Positions 33,908 through 43,532 of a stretch of DNA of 64,000 nucleotides are shown here, in pieces. Under the pieces are notes generated by a model. The model was given only the letters and a program-made list of their open reading frames with translations. It searched no databases and was not told where the DNA came from. The stretch comes from Pseudomonadota bacterium (GTDB lineage Bacteria > Desulfobacterota > Binatia > Binatales > Binataceae). Positions within the stretch are counted from its first letter, which is position 1. Every line of letters begins with the position of its first letter. The position numbers and the translations under genes are program-made. The stretch lies in NCBI GenBank assembly GCA_021325025.1, contig JAJPHZ010000016.1, forward strand, positions 62,001 to 126,000, read 5' to 3'.

Positions 33908-34744
33908 ATGGCCGCCGCGGCGCAGCCACGGGACTTCAGATTCGCGCAGCGCAGGGCTTCGTATCGTGCCGCCCAGGGAGTGTTTTTCGGCGTCTGTGCG
34001 CTGCTCTTTGCGGCCAGCGCAGCGCTGACGATCCGCTTGTGCACGGCCATGTCGGTGACGCGCGGGATGCCGATGACGGGGGGCTGGAGGATGGCGATGG
34101 CGTGGATGCGGATGCCCAGCCAGAGCTGGCCAGGCGCCGCGGCCTCATTTCTCGGCATGTGGGTCGTGATGATGGCGGCGATGATGACGCCATCTTTGGT
34201 CCCGATGCTGTATCGCTTTCACCAGGCCGTCGGCGCCTCAGGCCGCTTGCGCCTGGGCCGGCTGACGGCGCTGGCGGCTCTGGGGTACTTCTTTGTCTGG
34301 AGCGTGTTCGGGATGGCCGCCTATGTGTTGGGCGGCGCACTGGCGGCGGCCGAGATGCGCCAGCCGGTGCTGTCGCGCGCCGCTCCGATCGCGGCCGACG
34401 TGGTGGTCCTCGTCGCCGGCGTCCTGCAGTTCACCGCGTGGAAGGCTCGGTGCCTCGGCTGTTGCCGTGAGGCATCGCAGCGCGGTCGCGCGCTTTCGGC
34501 CGGCGCCGGCGCGGCCGTTCGGTACGGCCTGCGCCTTGGAGTGCAGTGCGGTTGCTGCTGTGCCAATCTGATGGCGATCCTGCTGGTCATGGGGATCATG
34601 GACCTGCGCGTGATGGCCGGTGTGACGGCCGCCATCACCGTCGAACGTCTGGCGCCGGCCGGCGAGCGCGCGGCGCGAGCCGTCGGGGCGGTCGCCATCG
34701 GGGCAGGGTTGTTTCAAATCGCGCAAGCAGCCGCGCCCCGATAG
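33908..34744 (+). CDS. DUF2182 family integral membrane protein
   Basis: About 278 aa with at least six membrane helices (for example VFFGVCALLFAASAALTI, MWVVMMAAMMTPSLVPM, ALAALGYFFVWSVFGMAAY and VVVLVAGVLQFTAWKARCLG). DUF2182 proteins are predicted metal-binding membrane proteins; here the Met-rich loops MGGWRMAMAW-type stretch and the Cys residues in KARCLGCCRE fit a metal-binding idea but do not prove it. The start is the ATG eight bases after the DUF899 stop. The ORF continues in frame far upstream inside DUF899, but that part is the wrong frame for a gene. Confidence 0.83.
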   Translation: MAAAAQPRDFRFAQRRASYRAAQGVFFGVCALLFAASAALTIRLCTAMSVTRGMPMTGGWRMAMAWMRMPSQSWPGAAASFLGMWVVMMAAMMTPSLVPMLYRFHQAVGASGRLRLGRLTALAALGYFFVWSVFGMAAYVLGGALAAAEMRQPVLSRAAPIAADVVVLVAGVLQFTAWKARCLGCCREASQRGRALSAGAGAAVRYGLRLGVQCGCCCANLMAILLVMGIMDLRVMAGVTAAITVERLAPAGERAARAVGAVAIGAGLFQIAQAAAPR

Positions 34745-35020
34745 GCTTCCCCATGGTGACCCTTGAACCACGCACGCGTTCCTGAAGAGAGGCTGGTAAG
34801 CGGGTCGGTCGCGTCGTGGCCATGTGCGTGCAGCCAGGCGGCGACCGGCGCCGGATGGTCGGTTGACGTAGCAGGCCGCGGCGCCGTTGAAACTCGCCAG
34901 CAGGCTCGATCACGCCCAGCGGGATGGCGAGCGAGAAGTTTATCGGGCTGGCAGTCATCGTGTTGCCCCGCGATCGGTCTGCAGCAAAGGACCTGCAGCG
35001 TTGATATTCCGCGGCCGGGC

Positions 35021-35812
35021 TCAGCCGACCATCACCGCACCGGCATCGCAGTTGATCGACTGGCCGGTGATGGTGCGGCTCTCATCGCTGGCCAAGAACA
35101 GGGCAAGGTTGGCGATATCCTCGGGCTGGGAGATTGTACGCAGCGGCACGGCTTGCAGGCTTTTCGCCCGCCAGGTTTCGTAATCGATTCCCTGCTCGCC
35201 CGCCATCCGCCGGCCGTAATTGCGCCACAGCTCGGTGTCGATCCCACCCGGCACCAGGCAGTTGCAGCGGATGCCGAGGGGCCCGACTTCGAGCGCCACG
35301 GTCTTGGTGAACGCCCGGAGCGCCGCCTTGGCCGAACAGTAGTGGCTCTTGCGTGGTATGCCGTTCCATCCGGCGGTGGACGAGAAGTTCACGATCGAGC
35401 CGCTCTTGCGCTCCAGCATCGAGCGCTTCAGCACTTCCCGGGTGCAGAGCATCGCCGCGGTAAGGTCGATGGCGATGGTCGCGTTCCAGTTCTCCAGCGT
35501 CTGCTCCCAGATGTACTTGTCGACTCCGGGTGCGGCGGCGTTGTTCAGCAGGATATCGACCTGGCCGAACTCCCTGATCGCCCGCTCTACCATCGCGCTG
35601 ACGTCCTCCTCGCGCGTGACGTCGGCCCGCATGCCCACGGCGCCCGGGCCGGAGTTGCGCGCCGCTTGCAGGACCAACTCCTCGCGCCGCGCTGCCAACA
35701 GCACGCGCGCCCCCTCCTGTACGAACAGTTTGGCCATGACCGGGCCGGTGCCGGTGCTGGCCCCGGTGATAATTGCCACTTTGCCCGCGAGTCTTCCAAC
35801 GGCGCTTCCCAT
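35021..35812 (-). CDS. SDR family oxidoreductase
   Basis: 263 aa SDR with TGASTGTG at residues 17-24, NNAA at 90-93, the catalytic Ser in NFSSTAGWN and Tyr158-x3-Lys162 in YCSAK. Start: the ATG giving MGSAVGRLAGK, with AAGGAG six bases upstream. The substrate cannot be read. The gene is on the same strand as the serine hydrolase upstream (91 bp gap), so they may be one operon acting on an ester or lactone and its alcohol product. The intergenic sequence beyond the stop shows nothing clear. Confidence 0.92.
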   Translation of the reverse strand: MGSAVGRLAGKVAIITGASTGTGPVMAKLFVQEGARVLLAARREELVLQAARNSGPGAVGMRADVTREEDVSAMVERAIREFGQVDILLNNAAAPGVDKYIWEQTLENWNATIAIDLTAAMLCTREVLKRSMLERKSGSIVNFSSTAGWNGIPRKSHYCSAKAALRAFTKTVALEVGPLGIRCNCLVPGGIDTELWRNYGRRMAGEQGIDYETWRAKSLQAVPLRTISQPEDIANLALFLASDESRTITGQSINCDAGAVMVG

Positions 35813-35903
35813 CGCATGCTCCTTCTTAATGTGATTGGTAAATATCCGACGGGGTGCTCGATCATCTGCACTGGCTTGGACACCTGCCGAGAACCGCAGA
35901 CGT

Positions 35904-37058
35904 TCAGCTGCCAAAACATCGATGAACCGCTTGCGCGATTGGTGCGAACGGGTCGTCGGGTCCGTTGAACATGCGATTGTGGCAAATGGCGCCCGCGGTG
36001 CGGGTTTCAGTATTCGCCCATCCGATCGAACCGCCGGCGCCCGGATGGTGCAAAGTGCGGGGATTAGAGCCTACCACCGTAGGCGCACTCGGACCGCCCA
36101 GCCAATAGCCCGCCGTACCGACCCGCACCGGGAAACCAAGGATGGCGTCGGGCTGCTCGTCGGTGTCGGGGCGAGGATTGCTGAACGAACGCACGCGTTG
36201 GGCGGAGAGCAGCCGAACGCCGTCCAACTCGCCCTGGTTGGCGAGCATCGCGAACAAACGCGCTGCGCCGCGCGCGTTCATAATTCCGCCGGCGCCGGGG
36301 ATACATCCTCGCCGCACGGTAGGACGGCCGAATACCTCCTGCAAGCAGCCCACCTGCGGCGGAATACATTTCAGAAACGGAGCATCGGCCGGCATCTGCA
36401 TATCCGGCGGATCGATCAGTCGCGCTACCCTGGGTTCCGCCTCGTCGGGGATACCGATATAGAGGTCCTGGATGCGCAGCGGCGCGCAAATCTCCTCTTG
36501 CACGAAGGCGCCGAAGGGCCGCCGCTTGGGATCCGTTCTGCGCACGATTTCAGCGACGATCCAGCCAAAGGAATAACAATGGTAGGCGTTGGTGGTACCG
36601 GGCTCGAACCACGGCTTCATCCGCGCCAGTTGATCAACCATCCATTCATAATCGGCCATCTGATCGGGTGTGACACCTTCGGGCATCTGCGGGATGCCGG
36701 TGCGATGGCTCAGCGCGTCGCGAACCGTCGTCCGGTCTTTACCCTCGGCGGCGAACTCCGGCCAGTAGTGGGCGATCGGCTTGTCATACTCGACCAGCCC
36801 GCGTTCGGCCTGGATGTGCAACGCCGTGGCGGTGACAGCTTTGGTGACCGAGAAGACCGGGAAGAGCGTGTGCGCTTCGACTTTGCGCCCCGTTAGCGGG
36901 TCGGCCACTCCGCCCCACGCGTCCACGACCAGCTCGCCATCCCGGTAGATGGCGACATGAAGACCGACCTCGCCATGCTCGCGAATCGAGCGATCGACCG
37001 CCTGGGCGAAGATCTCGTTGAGATGGGTTTTGGTTCCGCCAACCGCTGCCATGGGCAT
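35904..37058 (-). CDS. class C beta-lactamase-like serine hydrolase (EstB type)
   Basis: 384 aa of the beta-lactamase/transpeptidase-like fold. The nucleophile motif SxxK is SVTK at residues 70-73 in FPVFSVTKAVT; the second motif, normally YxN, is YHCYSFGW, where the Asn is replaced by Phe; HPGAGGS is the third motif position (KTG in true beta-lactamases). No signal peptide, so it is cytoplasmic and more likely an esterase or carboxylesterase than an antibiotic enzyme. The neighbour SDR and the amidohydrolase that diverges from it fit a catabolic role. Confidence 0.86.
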   Translation of the reverse strand: MPMAAVGGTKTHLNEIFAQAVDRSIREHGEVGLHVAIYRDGELVVDAWGGVADPLTGRKVEAHTLFPVFSVTKAVTATALHIQAERGLVEYDKPIAHYWPEFAAEGKDRTTVRDALSHRTGIPQMPEGVTPDQMADYEWMVDQLARMKPWFEPGTTNAYHCYSFGWIVAEIVRRTDPKRRPFGAFVQEEICAPLRIQDLYIGIPDEAEPRVARLIDPPDMQMPADAPFLKCIPPQVGCLQEVFGRPTVRRGCIPGAGGIMNARGAARLFAMLANQGELDGVRLLSAQRVRSFSNPRPDTDEQPDAILGFPVRVGTAGYWLGGPSAPTVVGSNPRTLHHPGAGGSIGWANTETRTAGAICHNRMFNGPDDPFAPIAQAVHRCFGS

Positions 37059-37453
37059 GCCCTCCTCTATTCAAAGCAGGACCTGCAGTCAGGCTGTCGA
37101 AAAAGGTTTTCACAGCCTGCTCTCTCTCTTATCTCTCCCACAGGGAGAGAAGACTAAGGAACGAAGCCAGCTCTTCCGCCGGGGGTTGAGGGCGTACATC
37201 CGTGGAAGGTCCCTTTTGGATACTTTCTCAACACCCCGCTATCAGCCCCTAGCACAGCACCGACGGGGCGAAAAGCGCTGCGCCATCGCCCGCCGGCCCA
37301 CCCCTTGGTATACGGGCGCGCGGAAAACCTTGTCGAAAAACGGCGTTTCGTATACTCGATGGCGCAGTGATTGAGGTCCTGATGACCGGTGTGGCCGCCG
37401 AAGAGGTCTGCAAGTACACCGGGAAACAGAAGGCACGGAGGCCGGCGCGACAG
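37059..37453. other. intergenic region with two hairpins
   Basis: No gene seen between the serine hydrolase and the amidohydrolase starts. A 7-bp hairpin AGGCTGT/ACAGCCT (37091-37118) and a perfect 8-bp one TCTCTCCC-aca-GGGAGAGA (37132-37150) lie near the hydrolase side. They may be degenerate repeat-element ends or structural RNA; no second copy of either was noticed in the window. Confidence 0.45.
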
Positions 37454-38551
37454 ATGATTAAAGAATATCGAATCATCGATGCAGACGGTCACGTAGTGGA
37501 GCCGAGCGATCTATGGGAAAAGCGCCTGCCTCCCGAGCTTGCAACGCTCGCCCCCCAGCGCATGGGAACGCACGACTGGGTCTACAACGGGCAAAGGGTC
37601 CCGCCGACCATGACCGATGCGCTGCAGGAGGAGTTCAAGCGGCGCGAGCAGAAAAACTACCGGAGCGAAGCGCAGGCCCAGTGGAGTCCGAAGTCCCAGG
37701 TTGACGCGATGGACCGGATGGGGCTGGATGTCAGTTACCTCTATCCGACCAAGGGTCTGCAACTGTGGGCGTTCCGCAATATGAATCCTGTGGTGGCCGC
37801 CGCGCTCGTCCGCATCTACAACGATTGGTTGTTCGACTTCTGCTCCTATAAGCCCAACCGTCTGAAGCCGGTTGCCGCCGTGAGTCTTCACGATCCAAAC
37901 GACGCCGTAAGCGAGCTCAAGCGCGTGGCGGCGTTGGGAGCGAGGGCCATTTTTGTGCGGCCCAATCCAATCGTAAACGACACGATGCGAACCCTGGGCG
38001 ATCCGGTCTATGAGCGGCTGTGGGCGCAGGCCGAGCAGCTTGGGATCGGCGTCGGCATCCATGAAGGCGGCGGTGCCCTTCCCCGCGTCACCGACGGACG
38101 TTTTATCACCCAGTTCGCCTGCCATACTAATCATGTGACGGAACAGATGCTGGCCTTTCTGACCCTGCTGGAAAGCGGTGTGCTGGAACGCCATCCGAAA
38201 CTCCAATTCGCCTTTTTGGAGGCGGGGTGCGGATGGCTTCCTTTCTGGCTTTGGCGCCTGGACGAGATCGAATACAAGACCAACGCTTTGACGGTGGCGG
38301 ACAACGTCAAGATGAAGCCGTCTGAGTATTTCCGCCGCCAATGTTATATCTCGATGGAAGTCGAACCCTACCTGGGCGGCTTAATCGATTATATCGGCAG
38401 CGATCGAATCCTGTTCGCCAGTGACTATCCGCATCCCGACCATGAACCGGACATGCCCGCGCAGATTGTTGAAATGGAAAATCTGGTTACCAAACCGGTG
38501 TTGAAGAAGATCCTGTTTGATAATCCCAGGCGCTTTTACGGAGAGTCCTGA
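37454..38551 (+). CDS. amidohydrolase 2 family protein
   Basis: 365 aa of the amidohydrolase-related (ACMSD-like) TIM-barrel family that decarboxylates or hydrolyses aromatic or cyclic acids. Family features: IIDADGHVVEPSDLWEKRLP at the N-terminus (the usual DxDxHxxEP form), GIGVGIHEGGG, AFLEAGCGWLPFWLWRLDE, and DRILFASDYPHPD near the end. The first ATG that gives the conserved start is chosen; another lies 24 codons upstream in frame. It heads a group on the same strand with the NAD-dependent epimerase and an SDR (gaps of 38 and 76 bp), suggesting one catabolic operon. Substrate not known. Confidence 0.9.
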   Translation: MIKEYRIIDADGHVVEPSDLWEKRLPPELATLAPQRMGTHDWVYNGQRVPPTMTDALQEEFKRREQKNYRSEAQAQWSPKSQVDAMDRMGLDVSYLYPTKGLQLWAFRNMNPVVAAALVRIYNDWLFDFCSYKPNRLKPVAAVSLHDPNDAVSELKRVAALGARAIFVRPNPIVNDTMRTLGDPVYERLWAQAEQLGIGVGIHEGGGALPRVTDGRFITQFACHTNHVTEQMLAFLTLLESGVLERHPKLQFAFLEAGCGWLPFWLWRLDEIEYKTNALTVADNVKMKPSEYFRRQCYISMEVEPYLGGLIDYIGSDRILFASDYPHPDHEPDMPAQIVEMENLVTKPVLKKILFDNPRRFYGES

Positions 38552-38589
38552 CCCCGGCTCCGCTCGTCTGACAGGCAGAGGCAAATAGT

Positions 38590-39579
38590 ATGGCTGTTCT
38601 GGTAACAGGGGCCGCGGGCAATATCGGCTCTAATATAGTTCGTACGCTGCTGAGCGACGGGGAGCAGGTGATCGGCTATGATACGGCTTTCCCGCCGCTC
38701 CATTCGGTGGTCTTTCCACTGATGGGTACGTTCCCCTTTGTGCTGGGAAGCGTGGTGGACCTTCCGCGTCTACTCAATACGATCAAGCAGTACAAGGTCC
38801 GCGATGTAATTCATCTCGCGGCTATCATGGTGGGCGCCAAAGAGCGGCCTGTTGAAACCGTCCAGGTCAATGTCCTCGGCACGCTCAACGTGCTGGAGGC
38901 TGGACGAATCCTCGGCCTGCGCCGGGTACTTTGCACCAGTTCCTTTGCCGCCGCCGGGGCCACCGGCAAGGACCAATCCAGGCTGATTCCCGAAACCGAA
39001 TACTGGCTGCCGGTCAACGCTCGCGACCCTATCGCTCCATACGCCTCGACCAAGCTGATGTGCGAAGAACTTACTTACATGTACCGGACCGACCATGGCG
39101 TGGATGCGGCGATTATCCGTCCGGCCCGACTGTACGGACCCGGCCTGCCGCGCGGCCGCTCCGCGGCAATCCCGATTCAGGCGTTGTTCGAAAAAGCAAT
39201 TGCCGGCGAAGCGGTGTCAGTAGCGCACGGCGCCGACACCAGGATCGATCTCACATACATAAAAGACGAAGTGAGAGGCTTTGTGCTGGCCTATCGTGCG
39301 GACAAACTGCCTAACTGGCTTTACAACATCAGCGGCGGAAGGCTCTATTCCATCGGCGAAATAGGCGCGGCGATGAAGCGAGTCTTTCCCAAGGTCCCAA
39401 TCGAGATCGGGCCGGGTGAGTGGCGGGGTCTCTCGGGCGACGATCCTCACAGCGGACCGGTTCGTCCTGCTTCGGATATCTCCCGGGCCCGCCGTGACCT
39501 CGGCTACGAGCCGCAGTTTGCCGATCTGGACAAGGCGCTCATCGACTACAAGTCCTGGGAAGAAGAGCGCCGTTACTAA
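38590..39579 (+). CDS. NAD-dependent epimerase/dehydratase family protein
   Basis: 329 aa extended SDR. TGAAGNIG at residues 6-13 binds NAD, the catalytic Ser is in CTSSFAAAG near 117, and Tyr151-x3-Lys155 is in YASTK. The sequence DTRIDLTYIKDEVRGFVLAY is a family segment near the substrate site. Epimerases of this type act on nucleotide sugars, but members close to amidohydrolase and SDR genes, as here, often act on other hydroxyacids or CoA-linked substrates; no sugar genes are near. Second gene of the amidohydrolase operon. Confidence 0.9.
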   Translation: MAVLVTGAAGNIGSNIVRTLLSDGEQVIGYDTAFPPLHSVVFPLMGTFPFVLGSVVDLPRLLNTIKQYKVRDVIHLAAIMVGAKERPVETVQVNVLGTLNVLEAGRILGLRRVLCTSSFAAAGATGKDQSRLIPETEYWLPVNARDPIAPYASTKLMCEELTYMYRTDHGVDAAIIRPARLYGPGLPRGRSAAIPIQALFEKAIAGEAVSVAHGADTRIDLTYIKDEVRGFVLAYRADKLPNWLYNISGGRLYSIGEIGAAMKRVFPKVPIEIGPGEWRGLSGDDPHSGPVRPASDISRARRDLGYEPQFADLDKALIDYKSWEEERRY

Positions 39580-39655
39580 CTAACAGGTTGCCGACGAATC
39601 GGTTGGATAACCACTTTCACGGCGCAAGCGCGTTGTGAGAATACAGGAGCGTATT

Positions 39656-40501
39656 ATGGGAAAGCTGGACGGAAAAGTTGCGGTGATAACCGGTGCGGCC
39701 AGCGGGATGGGCCGCGCTACGGCGGTCCGCTTTGCCAACGAGGGCGCAGCCGTGGTTGTCGCCGACTTGAATTCGCAGGCCGGCGAGGAAACGGTCGCGG
39801 AAATCACCGCGGGCGGCGCAAGTGCGGTGTTCCAACATACCGACGTGGGCAGCGACAAGGACCTCAAGGCGTTGTTCGATCGCGCGCTCAAGGAGTACGG
39901 ACGGCTCGATATCACCTTCAACAACGCCGGTGTCGGCGGCGCCACCGGCAGACTTAGCGATATCGCCCCTGAAGACTGGGACAAGACGTTCGTGATCCTC
40001 ACCCGTGCGGTGTTTCTTGGTATCAAGTACTCGATCGAACCCATGCGCAAGGCGGGCGGGGGCTCCATCATTTCCACCGCATCGGTTGGAGGCTTGCGGC
40101 CTGCGGCCGGGCTGCATGCCTACTGTGCGGCCAAGGCCGCGGTGATAAGCCTTACTCAAAGCGCGGCCATCGAACTCGGCCGCGATCGCATCCGCGTCAA
40201 CTGCATCTGCCCGGGCGGAATTGTCACTCCGCTGGTCTACCGTGGAATGCCCGGCGGCGAAGAGGAGGCGCGCCGCAATATGGCGCGTCAGCAGCCGATC
40301 CCGCGCGCGGGCAAGCCGGAGGATATCGCCGCGATGGCGGCCTTCCTGGCCAGCGATGAGGCGGAATGGATCACCGGCACGTCGATGGTGGTCGACGGCG
40401 GCCTGAACACCGGCAACGCGCGCACCAGCTTCGCGGCGGGATTTTCCGGACCGTCCTTCCGGCGCCGCGATCGGACCAACCAGGCGCCGCGCGCCAGGTA
40501 G
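39656..40501 (+). CDS. SDR family oxidoreductase
   Basis: 281 aa with TGAASGMG at residues 12-19, NNAG at 89-92 and Tyr156-x3-Lys160 in AYCAAK. The ATG has GGAG six bases upstream. A longer version beginning seven codons before it lacks a ribosome site. It is the third gene of the amidohydrolase, epimerase, SDR set. The C-terminal tail FSGPSFRRRDRTNQAPRAR is longer and more basic than usual, and nothing shows a role for it. Confidence 0.92.
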   Translation: MGKLDGKVAVITGAASGMGRATAVRFANEGAAVVVADLNSQAGEETVAEITAGGASAVFQHTDVGSDKDLKALFDRALKEYGRLDITFNNAGVGGATGRLSDIAPEDWDKTFVILTRAVFLGIKYSIEPMRKAGGGSIISTASVGGLRPAAGLHAYCAAKAAVISLTQSAAIELGRDRIRVNCICPGGIVTPLVYRGMPGGEEEARRNMARQQPIPRAGKPEDIAAMAAFLASDEAEWITGTSMVVDGGLNTGNARTSFAAGFSGPSFRRRDRTNQAPRAR

Positions 40502-40576
40502 AATCCAGCGCCGGATCCTCCTGTTCAGTCACCCTTCCCGCCGCGACCCGGAGCGGGTTGGGGCGGCGGAGCGTGA

Positions 40577-41548
40577 TCACTTTGCGTGATCGTGAAGGGC
40601 ACGCCTTAGTGCGTCATCGCGGTCGGCCTTGAATCGCTTCGACACGCGCGCCGAGGGAGCGAAGACATCGAAGCCATGAAAAGCGCCGGGATAAACATGG
40701 AGCTCGGTGGGCACGCCCGCCTGGATGAGACGCTGCGCGTACTCGATGTTCTCGTCAACGAAAAGATCAAGCGCGCCAACGGGAATGTAGGCTGGCGGCA
40801 GGTTGGTCAAATCGGTGGCGCGCGCCGCCGCCGCGTAGGGTGATACGTCGGCTCCGCCTCCATCGCGGCCCAGGTAGGCCCTCCAAGCCAGGCGATTGCT
40901 GGTGCGATTCCACATGCGCGGATCGGTAATCGCATAACTGGCGGGGGTGACGTTGCGATCGTCGATCATCGGGTAGATGAGAAGCTGGAAAGCAACCCGC
41001 ACTTCGCCGCGGTCGCGGACGAGCAACGCCAAGCCCGCGGCCAGGCCGCCGCCGCCGCTGGCCCCGCCGATGGCGATGCGGGAGGGATCGACGTGGAACT
41101 CGTCGGCATGGGCAAACAGCCACTTCAAGCCCGCATAACAATCCTCGACCGGCGCAGGAAATGGATGCTCGGGCGCCAATCGGTAGTCGACCGACGCGGC
41201 CACGCAACCGATTCTCTTGACCAGTTGCTTCATGAGCCGGTCGTCCTGCTCGATGTCGCCCATCACGTAGCCGCCGCCGTGAATCCAGTAAAGGGCGGGC
41301 AGCTTACTGCGTTGATCGTCGGGCCGGTAGAGGCGCACGCGCACGGCGGGAGCGCCCTGAGCACCTGGCGCGAAATGATCCTGGCTGCTTACGCCCTCGA
41401 CCGGGGGCAGTTTCTCCAGCGCCGCGGCCATCATCTTTTTCATATTGGCCCGGGCCGCTTCGATCTTACTAATATCCAAGCTGCGGTCAGGCGGTAGTTT
41501 CTCCACCACGGCTCTGAGCTCAGGGTCCAGTTGGTCGATGAAGTTCAC
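40577..41548 (-). CDS. HSL-type alpha/beta hydrolase
   Basis: 323 aa of the hormone-sensitive-lipase family. HGGG at residues 90-93 forms the oxyanion hole in YWIHGGGYVMGD; the nucleophile Ser is Ser164 in IGGASGGG, an unusual spelling of the GDSAGG motif, with the Asp and His in LFVDENIEYA and HGFDVF. The start is a GTG with GGAGGAG eight bases upstream, better than the earlier ATG, which lacks one. Converges on the SDR gene and diverges from the P450 gene across about 200 bp. Likely a carboxylesterase or lactonase. Confidence 0.88.
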   Translation of the reverse strand: MNFIDQLDPELRAVVEKLPPDRSLDISKIEAARANMKKMMAAALEKLPPVEGVSSQDHFAPGAQGAPAVRVRLYRPDDQRSKLPALYWIHGGGYVMGDIEQDDRLMKQLVKRIGCVAASVDYRLAPEHPFPAPVEDCYAGLKWLFAHADEFHVDPSRIAIGGASGGGGLAAGLALLVRDRGEVRVAFQLLIYPMIDDRNVTPASYAITDPRMWNRTSNRLAWRAYLGRDGGGADVSPYAAAARATDLTNLPPAYIPVGALDLFVDENIEYAQRLIQAGVPTELHVYPGAFHGFDVFAPSARVSKRFKADRDDALRRALHDHAK

Positions 41549-41751
41549 GGTTGGATCTCCTCCGAAGTGCATCAGTGATGCAGCAGACCTTATGGCACGA
41601 TTCACAAAGAATATAAACCACACCGGTTGTGCCGACACGTCCGGAGCGGAGGGCTTGGCGGTTGATCCATCTGTTTTGGTATATGCTGTCGCTGGCGGGT
41701 CCGCGCGGTATTCGCAAGGATCCAATTCTCGGCCTTGATGAGGGGGTCGCT

Positions 41752-42981
41752 ATGGATGTCGCTCACATCGATCTGCTCAGTCCGGACAGCTTCGTGGCGG
41801 GCGTTCCCCACGAATGGTTCACCTACCTGCGGCGCCACGCCCCGATCTATAGGCATCCGGAACCCGGCGGGCCCGGGTTCTGGGTGGTCACCCGTTACGA
41901 CGACGTCGTCGAGGTGGGCCGCGATCCGGAATCTTTCTCCTCCGAGAATGAGCGCGGTGGAGTCGTGCAGCTGCGTGATGTCGAGATGGACGATTTCAAC
42001 CGCGGCGGCCGCATGATGCTGACCATGGATCCGCCCGATCACACCCGTTACCGCGCGCTGGTCAACAAAGGCTTTGTGCCGCGCATGATCCAGGCGCTCG
42101 CGCCGCATATCCGGGAAATTACCGGTGCGATTGTCCAGCGGGCGATCGCCAAAGGCGATCGCTGCGACTTCGTCGTCGACGTGGCCGCCGAGCTTACGCT
42201 GCAGGTCATAGCCGAGTTGTTGGGTGTACCGCTGGAGGATCGGCACAAGGTCTTTCAGTGGAGCAACCGGATGATCGGCAGCGAGGATCCGGAATACGCG
42301 ATCAGCGACGAGCTGGTCCGCCAGGCGCAGATCGAGATGTTCATGTACGCCAACGACCTCGCCGCCCAGCGGCGCAAGCAGCCGCGTGACGATATCGTCA
42401 CGACGCTGCTGAACGCCGAAATCAACGGCGACCGCCTGTCCGAGATCGACTTCAACCTGTTCTTCCTGCTGCTGGCGGTGGCGGGCAACGAAACCACCCG
42501 CAACGCGCTCTCACACGGCCTGCTCGCCCTCATCGAGCATCCCCGGCAGTATCAGATGCTGGTCGATAACCCGTCGCTGGTCCCGGCCGCGACCGAAGAA
42601 ATCCTGCGCTGGGCTTCGCCGGTGATGTATTTTCGCCGCAATGTGACTCGCGACGTCAAACTGCGCGGGCAGCAACTCAAGGCCGGCGACAAGGTCAGCA
42701 TCTGGTACATCTCCGCCAATCGCGACGAGGAGATCTTCAAAGACCCGTTTCGCTTCGACATCACGCGCTCGCCCAACGAGCACGTCGCCTTTGGCGGTGG
42801 CGGACCGCATTACTGTCTGGGCGCCAACCTCGCCCGCATGGAGATCAACATCCTGCTCGAAGAGTTGGTAAAACGGGTTGGGGCGGCGCCGAAGCTGACG
42901 GGCGAGGTGAAGCGGCTGCGGTCCAACTTCATCAACGGCATCAAGCATCTGCCGGTCCAGCTCGCGGCGGCCACGGGGTAG
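41752..42981 (+). CDS. cytochrome P450
   Basis: 409 aa soluble P450. The I-helix motif is LAVAGNETTRNA, the K-helix ExxR is EEILRWA, and the haem loop GGGGPHYCLGANLA puts the axial Cys at about 355. The 5' region MDVAHIDLLSPDSF follows a GAGGGGG ribosome site; the frame extends further upstream, but that start has no site. It resembles the CYP125/CYP142-like cholesterol-oxidising group in spirit (TMDPPDHTRYRALVNKGF, FGGGGPHYCLGANLARMEI), but a steroid role is not proven. Divergent from the HSL-type hydrolase gene. Confidence 0.95.
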   Translation: MDVAHIDLLSPDSFVAGVPHEWFTYLRRHAPIYRHPEPGGPGFWVVTRYDDVVEVGRDPESFSSENERGGVVQLRDVEMDDFNRGGRMMLTMDPPDHTRYRALVNKGFVPRMIQALAPHIREITGAIVQRAIAKGDRCDFVVDVAAELTLQVIAELLGVPLEDRHKVFQWSNRMIGSEDPEYAISDELVRQAQIEMFMYANDLAAQRRKQPRDDIVTTLLNAEINGDRLSEIDFNLFFLLLAVAGNETTRNALSHGLLALIEHPRQYQMLVDNPSLVPAATEEILRWASPVMYFRRNVTRDVKLRGQQLKAGDKVSIWYISANRDEEIFKDPFRFDITRSPNEHVAFGGGGPHYCLGANLARMEINILLEELVKRVGAAPKLTGEVKRLRSNFINGIKHLPVQLAAATG

Positions 42982-43077
42982 ACCGACGCCCGGCTCAGCC
43001 ACCGAAACAAAACATCGGTGCTTCTGCCCGACGTGCGCGACTGGTCGCGCGGATTGACTTTTGGTTGAACGACCGGA

Positions 43078-43169
43078 TGGCGGAGAGGGGGGGATTTGAA
43101 CCCCCGAGACCCTTCCGAGTCTACACGCTCTCCAGGCGTGCGCCTTAAACCGGGCTCGGCCACCTCTCC
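43078..43169 (-). tRNA. tRNA-Ser (anticodon GGA)
   Basis: A class II tRNA of 92 nt including CCA. Acceptor stem GGAGAGG pairs with CCTCTCC; the D-arm starts TGGCCGAGC; the anticodon arm CACGC-CTGGAGA-GCGTG has anticodon GGA. The long variable arm TAGACTCGGAAGGGTCT makes it a serine tRNA, followed by the T-arm with GTTCAAATC. Reads UCC and UCU codons. No integrase or other attachment-site signature is next to it. Confidence 0.97.
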
Positions 43170-43532
43170 GCGCTAGGGGAACGCACCGGAGCACCCCCCG
43201 CGCTCCGGCGAAGGTTGAGTATTGCACGGCGATGGGGCCGATTCCATTGGGTGACATTTCGGGCAAGCCCCAAACCACCCGCAAACCAAAAAAGCTAGCC
43301 GAACCCGACGGTCGGGGTGGCGGTTCTGCGGAACCCGCGGCACCGCTGACGACCGCTGCACGATTGACGCCGCACCAAAAGACTAAAGGCATCGGCAAGT
43401 AAGGCTACGGCCCAGTTGCTCGCGCCGGCGCAAACCGGGAAGGTGGCGGGGCAAGGACGCTCGCACGTCTAGCGCGGGCGGGGACGCCCGCCCTACGATT
43501 TATTATTTCAAGCCCTCAAGCGGGTGCCGCGG
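43170..43532. other. intergenic region, no gene seen
   Basis: Between the tRNA-Ser 5' end and the stop of the EtfD-like gene. No open frame is convincing. A 7-bp hairpin GCGGGCG-ggga-CGCCCGC (43474-43491) followed by ACGATTTATTATTT could end transcription coming from the tRNA side or, read the other way, shield the etfD mRNA end. Its form, a GGGCGGGGACGCCCGCCC core, also resembles short dispersed repeats of GC-rich genomes. Confidence 0.4.

Noticed and set aside
37132..37150. Hairpin as a transcription terminator of the serine hydrolase gene
   Set aside because: It lies upstream of that gene's start, so it cannot end its transcript; kept only as an unexplained hairpin.
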